Under the pieces are notes generated by a model that was not told where the DNA came from, searched no databases, and saw only the letters and a list, made by a program, of their open reading frames with translations. A DNA stretch of 64,000 nucleotides from Rhodanobacteraceae bacterium ZG21-1 (GTDB taxonomy: Bacteria > Pseudomonadota > Gammaproteobacteria > Xanthomonadales > Rhodanobacteraceae): assembly GCA_021390615.1 (NCBI GenBank), contig JAJEJU010000020.1:62001-126000 (forward strand), given 5' to 3'. Positions 62,971-64,000 of this stretch are shown here, in pieces (the stretch's first letter is position 1; every line of letters begins with the position of its first letter). Both the position numbers and the translations under genes were made by a program.

Positions 62971-63333
62971 CTATTTTACGGCTTTGCGGCCGGGCGTGCC
63001 CGCCGGCCCGGCGCAGAGCCCTGTCGACGCCAGGCGCCGAGAGGTCTTGAACCGGCGCTCAGGGCCCCGCAGCAGGGGCCTCTCGCCGTCGACCCGCTCG
63101 AAAGCGCTGCCCAGCGGTGCATCCCGTAAAGAATGTCTCCGGGTCAGGCTTGGAGTGGTGTCCACATCGTATACGCCGCGCCAGGTGGCATCGTCGATGT
63201 ACGCGTCGGCTTCCAGCCCAGCCGGGAAGCACTGGCCGTTGTCGATCCCGCTGTCCGGCGCTTCGCGGCAGCAGTAGCCCGCCGGGCGGCATTCCACAGC
63301 GATCTTGTCGGTCACTAGCTCGCGGGCCAACAC
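62971..63333 (-). pseudogene. Decayed DUF2185-domain (Imm33-like) gene
   Basis: The frame begins with GTG directly after a TAG, 8 bases after the LD-carboxypeptidase stop. The first about 60 codons have high GC3 (about 50 of 60) and read ARELVTDKIAVECRPAGYCCREAP, AYIDDATWRGVYDVDTT, then, after a break, DAPLGSAFERVDGE. These blocks match the DUF2185 layout (VGYxYREEPD, DxYxDDPxNWxxYDVDTIA, LLDAPxGSAFER). The usual DSGWRFF is altered, and the N-H-D-P-E segment appears only in the +1 frame (PDPE), suggesting compensating frameshifts. Beyond GSAFER the frame loses coding character. Could be a sequencing artefact in a live gene. Confidence 0.5.
62973..62978 (-). promoter_or_regulatory. -10 box candidate for ribH inside a large inverted repeat
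   Basis: TAAAAT on the minus strand, 47-52 bases before the ribH ATG. It sits in the AT-rich loop of nested inverted repeats (CCGGCGGGC and CCGGCCGC on one side, GCGGCCGG and GCCCGCCGG on the other), so it might instead be a terminator loop. I see no FMN-riboswitch consensus here. Confidence 0.3.
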
Positions 63334-63341
63334 CTAGCGCT

Positions 63342-64000
63342 TTAGGACGCGGCAGGCTCGACAGCGACGGCATGCTTCGGCGGCAGGTGCGGATAGCCGC
63401 TGAAGTGCAGGCTGGCCGCACCCGCGGCGACGCGCAGCCGCGCCGGCACGCCGAACGGCAGGGTGAACTTGTCGAGCTCGTGGCCGAACGGCAGGCCGTC
63501 GAGCACCGGGATGCCGGCTACGCGGCGAATCTGCGCGAAGCCCGCCGCCAGGTCGTAGCCGTTGTCGTAGGCGCTGGGCCGGCACTGGGTGAAGTCGCCG
63601 AGCAACAGGGCACGCTGCCGGCCCAGCACACCGGAGAGATGCAGTTGGTACAGCAGCCGCTCGATGCGGAACGGTGGCTCGGTGACGTCCTCGACGAACA
63701 AGATGCCGCCGTCGATGCGGGGGAAATACGGGGTCTGCAGCAGGCTGCACAGCATGGCCAGGTTGCCGCCCCACAGCGGTCCCTCCACGTCCAGCCCTTC
63801 CAGGCCGGGCGCCGTGGCGTCCGCGACGCGCCATTCGGCCTGCGCGCTCGGCGCACTCACGGTGCGCCAGAAATGCGGCAGGGTCAGCGCGCTCGGATGC
63901 TCCGCGCCGAAGTCCGGCCCCAGCATCGGCCCGCCGAAGGTGGTCAGCCCGCAGCGCGCATGCAGGGCCAGCTGCAGTGCGGTGAAATCGCTGTGCCCGA
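63342..64000 (-). CDS. ldcA: LD-carboxypeptidase (S66/LdcA family), C-terminal part
   Basis: Serine peptidase that removes the terminal D-alanine from muropeptide tetrapeptides during peptidoglycan recycling. About 219 residues are visible: the GLTTFGGPMLGPDFG region, LWGGNLAMLCSLLQTPYFP with FVEDVTEPPFRIERLLYQLHLSGVL (catalytic Glu region), and GHELDKFTLPFGVPARL with the catalytic His (GHxxxKxTLPxG). The nucleophile Ser lies beyond 64000. Confidence 0.92.
   Translation of the reverse strand, partial: GHSDFTALQLALHARCGLTTFGGPMLGPDFGAEHPSALTLPHFWRTVSAPSAQAEWRVADATAPGLEGLDVEGPLWGGNLAMLCSLLQTPYFPRIDGGILFVEDVTEPPFRIERLLYQLHLSGVLGRQRALLLGDFTQCRPSAYDNGYDLAAGFAQIRRVAGIPVLDGLPFGHELDKFTLPFGVPARLRVAAGAASLHFSGYPHLPPKHAVAVEPAAS

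Noticed and set aside
62927-63170. FMN riboswitch upstream of ribH
   Set aside because: The conserved RFN sequence blocks are not visible; the inverted repeats are GC-rich hairpins without the riboswitch core.

Overview
The window is high-GC (about two thirds G+C) chromosomal DNA from a gammaproteobacterium. Gene content and protein style (pilT/proC/yggT, aroK-aroB-hemE, holD-rimI, ribH-nusB-thiL-pgpA, H-NS-like protein, hemP with a Fur box) point to the Lysobacterales (Xanthomonadales), most likely the Rhodanobacteraceae (Dyella/Rhodanobacter/Frateuria-like). That placement is inferred from protein resemblance, not from a search. I see no tRNA, rRNA, insertion sequence, prophage or CRISPR array.

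Region 1 (1-25.6 kb) is mostly housekeeping. It holds pilT (cut by the window edge), proC, yggT, an M13 metallopeptidase lipoprotein, a coupled pdxH/yjbQ/cobalamin-binding-protein operon, a glycerate-kinase-like P-loop kinase, a YbjQ protein, aroK-aroB, a WGR protein, hemE, a DUF4328 membrane protein, a GH16 glycosidase, valS, pssA-holD-rimI (start/stop overlap between the first two), proS, an H-NS-like protein, a ThrE-type exporter and an NfeD/SPFH pair.

Region 2 (25.9-53.1 kb) is the striking part. A single co-directional minus-strand locus encodes, in transcription order, an HlyD-type adaptor, a MacB/LolD-type ATPase, a TolC-type outer-membrane protein, then twelve FtsX/MacB-type permeases arranged as six A/B pairs. 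These are followed by a DUF885 metallopeptidase, a PDZ protein with a (Pro-Pro-Thr)n tail, an NtrC-family sigma-54 activator, a small exported proline-rich protein and an NtrY-like sensor kinase. A textbook sigma-54 promoter (TGGCAC-N5-TTGC) lies just upstream of the adaptor gene. It is preceded by a cluster of GCGGACA repeats that look like the activator's enhancer site. Divergently transcribed is an exported caspase/legumain-like cysteine peptidase. My reading is a sigma-54-controlled tripartite exporter in which one ATPase, one adaptor and one outer-membrane channel may serve six alternative permease heterodimers, with peptidases possibly acting on the same peptide-like cargo. The cargo is unknown.

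Region 3 (53.5-64 kb) holds a heme-uptake pair (hemP and a HemS/ChuX-like half-protein) behind a Fur-box promoter, an aldo/keto reductase, a LysR regulator with a palindrome at its own start, an NAD-dependent epimerase, a Coa1-like membrane protein and the riboflavin/thiamine/phospholipid set ribH-nusB-(GNAT) and thiL-pgpA. An amidase on the opposite strand splits that set. A decayed DUF2185 gene and an LD-carboxypeptidase (cut by the window edge) end the window.
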